Source of the DNA: Xiphias gladius
Lineage: Eukaryota > Chordata > Actinopteri > Istiophoriformes > Xiphiidae
DNA: 64,000 nt
Assembly: GCF_016859285.1 (NCBI RefSeq)
Contig: NC_053415.1
Coordinates: 24,866,001 to 24,930,000 of the forward strand
Direction of reading: 5' to 3'
This document shows positions 24,582 through 35,830 of this stretch, piece after piece; the first letter of the stretch is position 1; each line of letters starts with the position of its first letter. A program made the translations under genes and the position numbers. Under the pieces are notes generated by a model, which searched no databases, was not told where the DNA came from, and was given only the letters and a program-made list of their open reading frames with translations.

Positions 24582-25014
24582 GCTCTATGTTCCCTCCTCT
24601 GACAGTCTCCCGTTACTTAGAAACAAATGTCCCTCCTCCCTTGCTCTGGGCATCATCGTCCTTAGTCCCTCTGCTGGTGTGTGATTTAAAAAAAACACAA
24701 AGCTCATGTAATCTTCCGACACATTTTATGTTTTGTATTAATTATACAATGTCGTAAAACAGTATCATAAAACAGTGTTGTTGTTAAAGCCACACGCTAA
24801 CCGGCTGCTAGCCATAGCCTTATATTTACTGGACAGATATGCGAGATCGGTATTGATCTTCTCATCAACGCAAAATTAAACAAGCACACTTCCCAAAATT
24901 TCTAACTGTCGCGTTATGCCTGCAGCAAACCTGAAGATTAGCTGAATCCTAAAAAGACTGGACAACCTACACATAAAACATTGTTTCCAGAAACTCACAC
25001 AACTTTTTTTAGGC

Positions 25015-26380
25015 AAAATGGCTTTGTTCGCCACAGTGCGGACACCTCTGTCCCCTGGCAGGACAGGCTGGGCTGCAGGTGGGGTGCGAGTCCGGTGGGT
25101 TGGTGTGCCCTAGCACCTGGCCAAGTTCACCTCAGGGACGGGGACCTTGAGTTTGGAGGAAGCAGGTGACGGCCCTACAGTGTGCATCATCAGCATGGGC
25201 TGGGAGGGCGGGGGTCAAGATATTAATCTAGCCGTATATTCGGTCTGGAAAGCTATTTTCCACAGCCTTTGCCAGAGTTAGTTTGTTAGGGGGACATCAG
25301 CAGTTTCTCTCTGACCTTTGGGTTATTAGTGTGTTCAAACGGCTGGTCTCTTATCAGCTTATCCTCCAATAACCCACACTTACAGAGGCCAGCCGAGTCC
25401 CTCAGGTGCGCCAAAATCCACTGTCCCTCGCTGCCCAGGATATGGTTCAGCATGCTTTTTTGCGCTCGTTGTTAGCGTCTGCTAGTCCTACAGCCGCTAT
25501 GAACATTTCAAATGGGACCTGGCTATACTCTGGCTGTAGCACAAAGCAGAAAGAATTAGGCCTTTGATTGCATTATCCCTGAGTTTAACTTAAAAAAAAA
25601 ACACAAAACTCGTATAGTATTCCACTTCATTTTATATTTATCATACATCATTATAATAAAAGAACATAAAGCATACAGCATGTTTGGTGTTGTTAAAGCC
25701 ACAGGCTGAGGGTTGCAAGTTTTAACGTCAAGCAATTCCCACATTGTTCGCAAGACCTTGCGTTTTTGTCCAAATCTTGTCAGAGGAATGCTTGCAAATA
25801 GCTGCAAATTCAGTCCTTTTTCCTTTCCAGCAAAACTGTACAGAAACACAATGGGACTGTCACCAATGGCACTAAGGGACGCCCGGCAGACCAGTGTGGG
25901 TGTCTCATTACATCAACATGTGCTAGCATAGATTCACAGCAAAAGATGAGTGATCATAGACTTTTCATCAGGGCAAAGCCAAAAACAGGAGTAATTTAGT
26001 GTCGTGAGCTTGCTGGTTGGCCCGAGTCTCCGTGAAAACCGAGGAAGATCACAAAATCCAAGTCATGGTTAGTTGTTAATCCTTCTGCAATACAGAACTG
26101 TCTTCTCCAAAATGGCAGAGAAATTTAAAAAAATTCAATATCACAAAGGTGAAAACAGAGGTATTCTTTGTTAGCTCATGGAAAACTGATGACTGGTTTT
26201 CACAGCACAGCGATGACCTGGACTTTTGCACTGATGCTATTAATCAGCAGGAGAGTTGCACTCACTCAATAAGTCCATGCCAAGTGGATGCAGGCAGGGT
26301 TTTCGTCCAAAGCAACTGACGCTATCCATAGAAAATATCTTGCTTCTTGTGCAGATGTATTATATAACTATTAACATGTT
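25015..26380. other. Intergenic stretch, no gene recognised
   Basis: Holds a partial repeat of the TAAR D/E upstream flank (about 25590-25710). Otherwise nothing supported. Confidence 0.4.
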
Positions 26381-26383
26381 TAT

Positions 26384-28676
26384 TTACGCATTTACATGAA
26401 TATATTCAGGAAGTGGGCATATCGGAGTGCACGTATTACCCTGCCTGACACGCAGCTCCACTCTGCAGTGCCAGTACACGTCACCAGTGTTGCCAGAGAA
26501 CTGGAATTTGTTGAAGGAGAAGTAGTTGGATGTTGCCCGTCCACTGCCTTCCACCTTCACGGTGTGGTCAGCAGGGCTAGGGCAGCTGCTCAAAGGCAGG
26601 AAGGCAGACATGACAGGGAGTGGGCGGCAACAACAAAGACAGGTTTGATCGCCATGAGCGTGTCTTTGTGTCTCACCCTTTGATGATGAGGTCCTATCCC
26701 AGGCTTCCTCTTGGCGAAGGCCGATCGGTTGCCCTGCAGGGGCCGGTCACCACAACAACCGTTTTTTCATCCAGCCCATCCGCCTTCAGCTCTACCCAGA
26801 TTTTCTCATCCAGTTGAATGTCACCGCTTGACTGCATAGGTTGAATGCGGTCGGGGCTGGTGTCGGCCTTCATGGTGAGACTGTAATACCATTCTCCAGA
26901 AACAACCTGCTGGATCGCAGAGCTGGAACGCAAACACGTAATTCAGCTGTCTTCCACTCACACACGTCCAAACTACACTAGGCTTCAGTCCGCACTCAAA
27001 AACCAAGTTAAGCTCAAGTTGCCTTCTCTTGGTAACAAAGACGTGACACCTCTGGAACTACATACTCCATACCTGTGTTTGAGGTTGATACCAAAGCTCT
27101 CGACATCCAGCTGACTGTAAAAGCAGGGGAGGTCAATATCCACCAGGCCGCGACGGTGGATTAGGCCGAACGTGGAGCTGTTCCGTGTCATGATGGTGTT
27201 CTTGTCGATAATTTGGCTGTTGTTTGCCTACGAGGACACGTGCACACAGACATCATTACTGCACATTCAGGTGCACCTAACAGTTCATTCATTTTTAGAT
27301 TCTTCTGAATAAATATAAAAGATTTAGGCTGCAGCAGTTACTGTAGATTATTATTATATTATAATATTATACTAAACAAGGTACCCACCGTGACCACTGT
27401 ACCACAAGGGTTGCTACTGTCAAAGTTGAATGTCGCCATGTGGGTCAGGTTGTCCATTTCACCTTTGCAGGCCTGGTCATTGAGGTGTAAGACAGAGTAG
27501 TCGATGCCTTTGTCCTCCAAGACACATTTAGCCAGTGTTATCGAAGCAGACTTCTGCCCGCAGACCGTTGGCTCGCCTGAACACCCATTACAAAACATTA
27601 AGACGATTTAGCCTTTGTCCAAACAACTCATAACAGCACGAATGCAAAAGTGCACAACGTTGAAAAACATCTATTAGGTGGATTATCATTTTCTTAAAGG
27701 ACTCTGATTTCTGAAATTCTTTAACATTAATTCTTAATGTGATGAAATGCATGAAAAAAGATTGTGAAGATTAATAGCTCAGACTTAAAATTATTTTGTG
27801 GAAAACTCTACATTGAGCCTAATGAAGTTTACATGCAAGCCAAATAAACACACCGGCTGTAGTCTGTAAAATAAAAATAAGAATAGGAGCTATATTTTCT
27901 ACCATTAAAGCTTAAAATATTGCACTTTTTTACTGAGTGCAATGGAAGAGCACAGCAGTAACCAAATGCGACTTGATTTTTAATAAAAGTAAAGTATTGG
28001 ACCAATATCATCTATTCTGCTCCTCTCGCTGTGAGATCTGTGAATGCACCAGTTGTTCCATAAATCTGAAAAATCTCTACCTCTGAGAAATCCATCCAGA
28101 CTGTTGAGAGACTGTTGACTGTTGTTTCAGAGCTGACTCACCAAAGGTGCCTGTCGATTTGTACCCGGCCCGGCAGAGGCAGCGAGTTTCCCCACCTTGG
28201 CTCTTCTCACCACAGAACTCGTGAGCACTGCAGAACCTGTCCTGACAGAAGTCCTGAGGGGAAAGCAGCTGCAAACGCACACAGAAACGGAACTTTGTTG
28301 GAATACTCAACATTTTAAAATGAATCAAAAATTGCTGATGAGAAAAACAACGATCCGTTCCATAGAAGGTTGTAGCAAAGGTTCTCGAGATTCATTTATA
28401 TTAGGGTGGATAATGTTTCACTTCTAGTCCTGAGCTTTCCAGGTGCATCGTGAGCGCAAGTTTGCAAAACCCAGTCTTACCTTAACTTAGATCTTCCTTC
28501 TCATTTTGAAACATAACAGGAGATCTTTGACCTCCATCCCTCCACCATGACGTCACTGTGGTGGCTTCAGGCTCTGGCGTAGGCCTCCAGGAACCAGCAT
28601 TTGAGACCATCCACTAGAGGGTATTTGCATGACTTTTGTGTGCAGGCAGTTGTGAAGGGCGGTGGGTCGGTGCATG
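26384..28676 (-). pseudogene. Decayed ZP-domain glycoprotein gene (C8, Cys-rich EGF/TIL-like and ZP exons)
   Basis: Five readable exons plus a C8-like segment, in order on the minus strand. C8-like 28676 to about 28515 (YPLVDGLKCWFLEAYARA). Cys-rich exon 28253-28142 (FCQDRFCSAHEFCGEK, CLCRAGY). ZP-N exon 27576-27389 (VCGQKSASITLAKC, HLNDQACKGEM, FDSSNPCGTVV). ZP exon 27227-27073. ZP-C exon 26922-26677 and last exon 26585 to about 26384 (CPSPADHTVKVEG, FQFSGNTGDVYWHC). From the Cys-rich exon onward the splice phases agree, so the layout is real. The family is that of teleost secreted or anchored tectorin/uromodulin/GP2-like proteins. Decay: TGA at 28567-28569 where the C8 Cys codon belongs, TAG at 26694-26696 where Tyr is expected (SLG-stop-DLIIKG), and Cys to Arg in VELRVRQ. 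No intact reading is possible as given. Confidence 0.75.
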
Positions 28677-28937
28677 CTGCAAGCAGGGAAGGGAGCCTGC
28701 TTCAGGAGATGACACCTGTTCCAGCGCTGCAAAGAAGGAAAATGGGACATTAAAGACCATGTGACGAGGAAAGTAAGGCTCAAGACGAGGTGATATTCCT
28801 GATAGCATTGTGTGCATTTAAGTAGATATTTGAGTTTTCGTGTTTAGGATGCAAATCTATTCAGCTTAAAAGAACCTACCACATGAAAAATGTGGTGAAG
28901 GAAAGCGTAATCTGTGTTTACAGCCGTCGGCGCTTAC

Positions 28938-30480
28938 CATTCACTCGTGGCGTTGCAGTCGGTTGTACTGTCAGCAGCAGTCGTCATACTGTGTCTCACA
29001 GCTGTGAGGCAACAAACAACGTAAGATAAAAGACTGGACAGCAACGTTTTACAAATGCGGAGCAGGAGTCCATGGGACGTTGTGTTTGAGGTCTTACCCG
29101 GTGGCTCTGTGTTCAGAGACCTTCTCTTCACTTTAAGTCCTGCTGGAAATGCCACATAAACCATGCGCAGGTGCTCCACTTGGTCCTGGCCAGTTTTATG
29201 CTTTGCTGCACTGGTTAATGCTGGACGAATTTGACACCACACATAATTCCCAACATGGCTCTGCCCACCTTCAACCTGAGCAGAGATCCAATCAGCCGGA
29301 ATGACTGAAAACACCTATGTGGGTGTAAAAGACCACTAATGTCTTTTATCGTCTCATCTGAAAGGAGATAGCTGCTATTGTCAAGGAAAACAATTCCGAC
29401 TATATTTACTTCACTGAATATGTGAAGCAATATCTTTGTATCAGGGAGAGCAGAGGAATATGGTGTGAGCCGCAGTTTCTGTGGTTACCTTTAGCCTTAG
29501 GGGTTCAGGTTGCGTGTACCTGTCAGTGCGGTGGAGCCATCACAGAGGACGGAAATTGTGTAGTTGGAGGCTACAATCTTAGCAGTCCCTGCTGCCTTGT
29601 CCTCAAAGACCTCCACACCGTGGACCACCTGAGCCGTGGTGTTGAGCAACAGCACTTTGTCGTTCAGCTTCATCACAGCAGAGGAGCTAAGTGGACGAGA
29701 CACAAACTCCGACACCACAAATTCACGAGGACGCTGCGCTCACACACACAGTACAGGCTGTTTTTTGCCGAGGCCTCTGGGATTTCATTCAACATGATTG
29801 TGGTTGTTTGCAATGACGATAATAACATAAATGAACAACAATTCCTCACATTTGCTGTTGCAGTTTAGTTGCACCGAAACATAATTTGTAGGAGACGGGG
29901 TTGAATGACGGCATTTTTTTTTTTTATCATGATCATCTCTGTGCAGATATCAGGCTGCGTGTCTGTCCACAACCTCTGCTCATTTGAATCTGTGCCTGTT
30001 TATCAATAGGACCAAAAAACTGAGCAATGAACTTTGGGTCTGAGCCCGTATTATTTTATTCTTGCTAAATGTAAGGCCTTGCTGTGTACAGTCCACATTA
30101 CAGGCTATAGTACAGTACAGTGTGGTTGTGTGTGTATGAAATTGTGTTGTCCGACTGTCTGCCTGTGTGTTTACATCTCTACACCCTGCACGTATACAAT
30201 ATAAACCAGGCTTTTGCGCCAAACATGTCTCTGAATTATTTCTCTCTGTCTTTCTCCGTCTTTGGCTAAATGCAGTGGTAGCAGTCCCCACAGGCTACTG
30301 TAGGGGCCCGTGGCCCCCTCAATCAGCCACTGCTTAGAGTGCACTGAACAGTGGGTAACTTACCCGAACTCTGCTACCCTGTTCCAGAGAGACTTGAACA
30401 CCTGCTCTGTCCAGCTGCGGTATCACACGGTCCAAAAAATCTAACGTCTTTACGGCTTCTTTCCTGGGACTAATGAGGAC
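28938..30480 (-). pseudogene. Unidentified extracellular exons upstream of the ZP relic
   Basis: Four exons that splice in frame: about 30480-30366 (ISPRKEAVKTLDFLDRVIPQ), 29733-29520 (EFVVSEFVSRPLSSSAVMKL, ending CDGSTALT), 29304-29098 (IPADWISAQVEGGQSHVGNY, WCQIRPAL) and 29001-28938 (TTDCNATSEW). Donors such as CGG|GTAAGT and CAG|GTACAC are strong and no stop interrupts them. I do not recognise the domain. They share strand and spacing with the ZP relic and may be its 5' part, but the phase at 28938 does not fit the C8 segment at 28676. So either an exon is missing, the gene is broken here, or these exons are a separate gene. No start codon was found. Confidence 0.5.
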
Positions 30481-30499
30481 CTCATCAGAGCGAACCCAG

Positions 30500-31265
30500 G
30501 GCGGTCCGGGACCGAGCGGAGGCAGGGAGGGACAGATACAAACAGAAAATATCACCGTCGGGGATATGGGTATAGACTGAAACACTGGCGGCACTCGAGA
30601 CCAAATAAGCAAAATAAAACAAAAATCAGAAAATAAAGGAGAAATGATAATAATGTGTGGTGTGAAAAATGTATATAAGAATTATATCTATTTTGATGGC
30701 ACAGTGCACATTCATCTTTTTGTCATTATGATTGTAATTATGATTGAGTTTCATGTGAAAAAATGCACTGCCCCCAAGCTGTTAGCTGTTTAAAAGTATA
30801 ATCATTTGCTGTCCTTGTACTTCAGCCATCTCTATTTGAGATGCCGTTTCATCCACCACTGATGGGGCTTTAAAAACAGTGTGATCCAAGAGTGAAAGGG
30901 TCAAAGACAAATGTTATTTGCAGCCCTTCTACTTGTAGACGAAGAAATCTCTTCTCAGAACTCTTCTCGGAGACGTTTCAAGCAGCGTTGCATTCACTTT
31001 GGGCGTGTTACCTGCTGCTTGTCAGCTTGCAAGGGACAGCCACACATATTGCTGTGAGCTTGGCAAAATACCTGCTAACAAACTTGTTTAGTCACAAGAA
31101 ACCAATACGTGGTTGGTGCTTTTATGTGGCATGTGGCCACTACTCAGCTGCTCGTCAACTTCGACTACTCGTCTGATACCTACTATTTGTTGAACCTTAT
31201 ATTGAAGTTAACAATTCAAAATTGTGAATTAAGGTGCGTTTACGTATGTAAGTTCACCACGACAG
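30500..31265. other. Intergenic stretch, no gene recognised
   Basis: Nothing supportable beyond short frames. Possible further 5' exons of the 28.9-30.5 kb gene could lie here, but none was recognised. Confidence 0.35.
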
Positions 31266-31269
31266 ACAT

Positions 31270-31560
31270 ATCTATACAGGATGCATCGATGATCGGTGGT
31301 GGAGCAATTCCTTCTAAATCCTGCCTGAGTTTCCCTCAGGACAGAATTATCTACACAAAACTTGCATAACCTTGCATTCAACACATTCGTGAACAGTTTA
31401 CCCAGACAACTCATACGCGCGATGCCTCTGTAATTGTTGCAGTGCCCAGTGTCACCTTTCTAAGCACCCAGTCTTCAGGGATAACAGCCGAGTCCAGAAT
31501 TTTGTCACACAAACAGACATACGGGGGCATAAAAACTGCAGTGATTTTAATATAATCATT
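31270..31560 (-). mobile_element. LINE reverse transcriptase fragment
   Basis: Minus-strand peptide MSCLGKLFTNVLNARLCKFC, then ETQAGFRRNCSTTDH, is the RT block usually read as NYRGI-LLSCLGKLFT-VLN and QAGFRKGYSTTDHI. Just upstream are remnants of the PEDWV segment. Small, truncated and with frame breaks. Confidence 0.7.
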
Positions 31561-31564
31561 CAAG

Positions 31565-32765
31565 CCTCAGTAGATTCCTGCTGCTTTTACTGATTTTAGT
31601 TTTAGAATTAGCTGCGCTCGTGTTTAGTAAAACTAGCATGTACTGTCAAAAATGTGTGGTCAGCTTAAAAAAAACGTCAGACAATCTTTTAAAATGCTCG
31701 TGAAAGTCTTTGGGCAGCATTGGACAATGTGTTACCGTAACTAAATCCAGCATCGTCCATTAAAGCTTTGGGTTTTTAGACCTTTAGACTCATCAACTCT
31801 CCACTACATTTCTTTCTGTAGGCTGTCCATGCTTTATATAACCCTGCATTCAGCACTAACCACATTCCTATGCATGTTATGAATTTTCTCAACTTTAGTA
31901 TTCTTGTCTTTTTTGTCTGTATTCCTTGTTAAACTACACTGCTTTTTTTACAGGATGTCAGGGTAACGTCATCTTCGCACTACTGATCTTTAATACCGCA
32001 AACCTCCTTCGCTATTTCATCCACTGACAGGTCACACAACAGTTAATCCACCTTGTCGAGCTGTTTCCTATAAACTCATCTGTTTTTTCCTTTTTGTTTT
32101 TTTTAATTTACCTGTTTCTTTGTGTTTGTGTGTGTGAGCTTTAGCTGATTCGTTGCTGTTAGTTGAATAGTTAGTAGGATCAAAGTTAAAAGGCAACACT
32201 TTAGTTTAAATCACCATGTTCAGCATTTATAAGCAGTGTCTAAAAACATCTCACAAATGCCTTAGAACACATTATAATGTAGTTGTAAGCAGATATAAGT
32301 TTCTATAAACAAGCTGGCTAAACAGTTCAACAATTAATTATCAGACTGTGTGTTCTTTAGTTATTAGTTATGTTTACAGTATACTTTGCTGATAGCGACT
32401 TAAATAAATGCCATCGTATAAACTACTCATTATTAATGTTATGTTGTCATTAAGAGTGACATACATTGCCACTCACTATAATGCAGTTGTAAGTAGACAT
32501 TCGTGTTTTTTCATGTGTTTGTTAACTGCTGTCATTTCCCCCGTGAAACACCCATAAGTGGAGTTCCATGTATGAACAGAAAGTAAATGACAATATAGAA
32601 AAACACAGATGTAATAATATAAACACATGGCTTCACAGAATTGTTGACAAATAATTTACATTAATAGACACCTAAAATGTCCTCAAAGCTGTGAAAGCCA
32701 CAAAACATATTTTATATTTGTCCAGCCTTCGTTCCGTCTCCACGGAAAAGGTGTCATGTCATCGA
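31565..32765. other. 3' flank of TAAR F, no gene recognised
   Basis: AT-rich DNA without supported coding sequence or classifiable repeats. Confidence 0.4.
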
Positions 32766-34000
32766 CTACACATTCTCTCCCCTTATTACGTTGGCCTCAC
32801 AGGAGCCAGGCTGGAGTATCTTAAATGTAACGATGAGCTTGACAGATTTCAGAAACCAGGGGTAACAAAAGGCATAGATCACCGGGTTTAGACAGGAGTT
32901 CAGATAGAACAGCCAGATCTCTGAGGGCACTGATGTGACATCAAACAAAGTGTTCTGGCCCACAAGAGAGGAACAGTAATATGGGCAATGGCATGTCAGG
33001 AACACGACTACCACAACGCCGAGAATCCTGGCTGCCTTCATCTCAGATTTCTGAGCGAGCACGGTCCCCGAACGTTGAAATGTGACGGCCATAATGTGAG
33101 AGCGCATGGCACGAGCCTGGGACACAGCCACCACAAACACTCTCAGATACAGAACTATGATGACAGCGACAGGAGCAATAAAGGTCAAAATAAGGTCGGC
33201 AACCCCTGCGATGTAGTTAATGACAACCACACACTCTCCGGAGCAGGAGTTATACCTGCCGGGCTGTCGGAAGTTATCCTGCAGGATGAGACTGTTGTAC
33301 AGAGCAGAACAGACCCAACAAAGGCAAGTACAGATTGTAACTCCTCTCACAGTGACTTTGGTGGGGTAGCGCAGGGGGTCACAAATGGCCACATAGCGGT
33401 CAACAGCTATGAGAACCATGGTTCCTACTGAGGCGGAGGTGGTGATGTAGTCTAAGACGCCATACAGAACACACATGTGGTCACTGAGAAGCCAGCAGCC
33501 GTCTGCGAGGAGAATCTGAAAAGTCATGAGGAGCCCCACGGAGAAATCTGAGACGGCCAGAGAGAGGAGGAGGAGGTTGGTGGGGGTGTGGAGCTTCCTG
33601 GGTTGAAAGAGGAACATCATATGTATAATTGTTTGTACAGTGGTAGAAGCAATAGCATGATCCTATTTAGCAGATATAACCCAAAGGAAAAACTTTAACA
33701 AAAACAGTGTTTAAAATTATGAATCAACACATCATCAGATCGGAAATTTTCTATTTTCTGTGCCATGAACCATCGCTTTCCGTACATCCATCCCTTTCAG
33801 AAACGGATTAAATGTTTTTGCTACTTAAAGTGGGAGATGGAGATGAGGACCAGCAGGTTGAGAGCTGCAGTGAGAAGAGCGATGGCGGACAGCAGGACGT
33901 AAATTAGAACAGCCACAGTGTGAGGGCTCTTTTGCTTCCTGCAGGAGGTGTTGAGGAGTTGTGGAAAGCAGAGCTGAGTTTCTTCCAGGATCTCCATCAT
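32766..34000 (-). CDS. TAAR F: trace amine-associated receptor with Asp3.32 and Asp5.42
   Basis: Exon 1 is 34000-33825 (176 bp; first ATG of MMEILEETQLC) and exon 2 is 33597-32766 (832 bp), giving 335 aa. The intron is 227 bp with a GT donor (CTTTAA|GTAGCA). Seen: [66 protein letters not shown] in ECL2 and NSCLNPVIYAFCYPWF. Asp3.32 (VLDYITTS) and Asp5.42 (GVADLILTF) are both kept, predicting a two-acid amine pocket. Position 6.48 is His. The tail is five residues longer than in the sisters (ends RGENV). It lies head to head with TAAR G, with 1.8 kb between the two starts. Intact. Confidence 0.93.
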
Positions 34001-34030
34001 CGGAGCAGAAGCAGCCTTGTGACCGAACCT

Positions 34031-34055
34031 TTCTGTCATACAGCTGATTTATCTC
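34031..34055 (-). promoter_or_regulatory. Shared upstream block of TAAR F
   Basis: Minus-strand GATAAATCAGCTGTATGACA, followed by GAAAGG; same as TAAR I and close to A and G. About 35-55 bases from the start. Confidence 0.45.
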
Positions 34056-34069
34056 TTTTCTGCACGTCA

Positions 34070-35100
34070 TCCACTTGGCCGTCCTGCCCTACCACACCTT
34101 TTTTTTCTTTCTATCAAAATGAAGCCCCTCCTCCCTATCTTGCCTGCTGCAGGTATCATTTTGAGGGAATCTTTAACCATTGAATTATGCCAGATTCGTC
34201 ACAGTTTCAGTCGAATGGTGCAAAACGAAAAGGCCAAGTCTACAACAGGCCAACAGAAGCACAGAAGGGATGCATAGTATAAAACTAGTTTACAGACCCA
34301 GTCCAGCACAACCAACTGGGATGTCCGCCCTGGGGGAGAGCAGGTCATGGCCAATCTTCTGGGCCACTGTGTCTCGTATCACTGTCCCGACTGCTGGCAA
34401 AAGCGGCATGCTTGCATCGGGTTGCTCTTGCCCAGCTCGGCCTACGAAGCATCCACGGGGACGCATAATCAGGGATAAGACACCAGCAGATATAAATCTA
34501 AGGACCAAATGTGCAACAAAAACAAACAAATGCAACTCTGGCGTGATCAGCGGTGTTGCTTTGGATTGCATTACATTGAAGGGTGTTTCTAATGTTTTGT
34601 CATTTCCTTTACATTCATAAGGGGGGTAGAATAGCAGACGCACCTCTCAGCAACGCAAATCAAACCTCAACTAGCTTTTTATCAAACTGTTAAGTCAGTG
34701 TATATCCTCGATGTATTAAACTCACACTTGTCAAAGTTTGTCAAAAACATCCACACAGTTACTGGTTTCAGTCAACGTGACACACCAAAGTAAGAGCAAC
34801 TCACCGTTGCCTACTTTGTTCTTGTGCTTTGGCAGGGTGAAGTAGTTATACAGAAATACACATATCCTATTGTATCTAATATTATCATCTCATATCATAT
34901 CATATATGTTGCTCTCTGTTTCATAAAACTAGCTGTCTCATGCAGGATTATTTTTATAAACAGTGTTCTCCCTATACTTATTTAAATTGTATTTATTTCC
35001 ATGCAATGACACTTGAAAATAAGAATATTTTCAGTCAGGCCTTTGGGGTGACATGTCAAAGACATTGAGTGTTTAGGATTAAAAACCTGTTTTTCTTACA
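34070..35100. other. Divergent intergenic region between TAARs F and G (F side)
   Basis: Antiparallel open frames of 146 and 117 codons overlap here (34180-34643), but neither has a recognisable domain or partner exon. I do not call a gene. Confidence 0.35.
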
Positions 35101-35109
35101 CATCCGGTG

Positions 35110-35440
35110 GAGTTGCTAAGATAAGCCAGGGCAGCCTCTCTCCCCACACACGTCCTTTGAACCTGGTAGGGTCGCCCAAGGCAAACCGGGCCCCGGCTTA
35201 TGGGTCAGACTGACAGTGATTCCGAAACCCTTACGAGATCGCAACTTCAGGACGGAGCTATCTTGCCCAGAAGAAGGGGACCGGGGGCCTCACCTGGAGA
35301 CAGCCATGGGTATCTACTGTATAATACCTGGCGCTGGCTGCTGCCTTGTGGGCCCACCGCCTACTCAGCTGAAAGTAAGGGTCCGGTGTGGCCCCCTGGG
35401 CAGCGAGCAAAGGCATGGGCCTTGGCATTTACATCGTGAG
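35110..35440 (+). mobile_element. Possible LINE 5' leader fragment
   Basis: GC-rich segment with strings such as aggcaaaccgggccc, gggtcagactgacag and ggggcctcacctggagacag. These resemble the untranslated leader of the abundant teleost LINE also present at 43.4-45.6 kb. No endonuclease or RT follows. Confidence 0.35.
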
Positions 35441-35724
35441 CTGGGTGTACTATTTAACAAAAGCTGCGCTCCTTCTCCCAGCCTCATGTCCTGGTCACGG
35501 CTGTCCCAAAAAGAAAGTAGCGGCTGTGTTGTGCTTCGCTGTCCACCAGCACAGAACAATGGTGACCACTGTTGCGTGTTTAGAAGGCAGGAGACTAGGG
35601 GAAGGTGAGATGAAATAGAGGGAAAAGCCTGATGATGAAAGAAGACGAAGATGGGAGAAGTAATTAAAGAAGGGAGAGGTTCGGTCACTGCTACTGAAAG
35701 AAAACTGTCACCAGAGGGGAAGAG

Positions 35725-35745
35725 GGAGGGGGGGGGGGGGGGGCG
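35725..35745 (+). repeat. Poly-G tract upstream of TAAR G
   Basis: A run of about 16-18 G, with further G-rich sequence just before it, directly upstream of the shared TAAR block. Could form a G-quadruplex; also a likely sequencing-error site. Confidence 0.85.
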
Positions 35746-35750
35746 TGGAG

Positions 35751-35775
35751 AGATAAATCAGTTATGTGACAGAGA
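35751..35775 (+). promoter_or_regulatory. Shared upstream block of TAAR G
   Basis: AGATAAATCAGTTATGTGAC, then AGAGAGC, about 55-80 bases upstream of the start. Same order of strings as at A, F and I, but on the plus strand, so it moved with the gene when it inverted. Confidence 0.45.
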
Positions 35776-35830
35776 GCTTCAGGCAGAAATCTGACGGAGC
35801 TCAGCAGCTCCGTGTCTCCTCCTCTTTCCG

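Larger units (their letters stand above)
21960..25010. repeat. Tandem duplication block 2 (carries TAAR E)
   Basis: Second copy of the 18040-20505 block, lengthened by a 716 bp insertion at 22022-22737. A further partial copy of only the upstream flank appears around 25590-25710, where aaaacacaaaactcgta and gtgttgttaaagccacag recur. Confidence 0.85.

Noticed and set aside
32988-33431. 147-codon plus-strand open frame opposite TAAR F
   Set aside because: Antisense shadow of exon 2; equivalent frames lie opposite D, E, G and I because the receptor coding sequence is conserved.
34180-34643. Overlapping 146- and 117-codon frames on opposite strands
   Set aside because: Neither shows a domain, signal or exon partner; chance openness is as likely.
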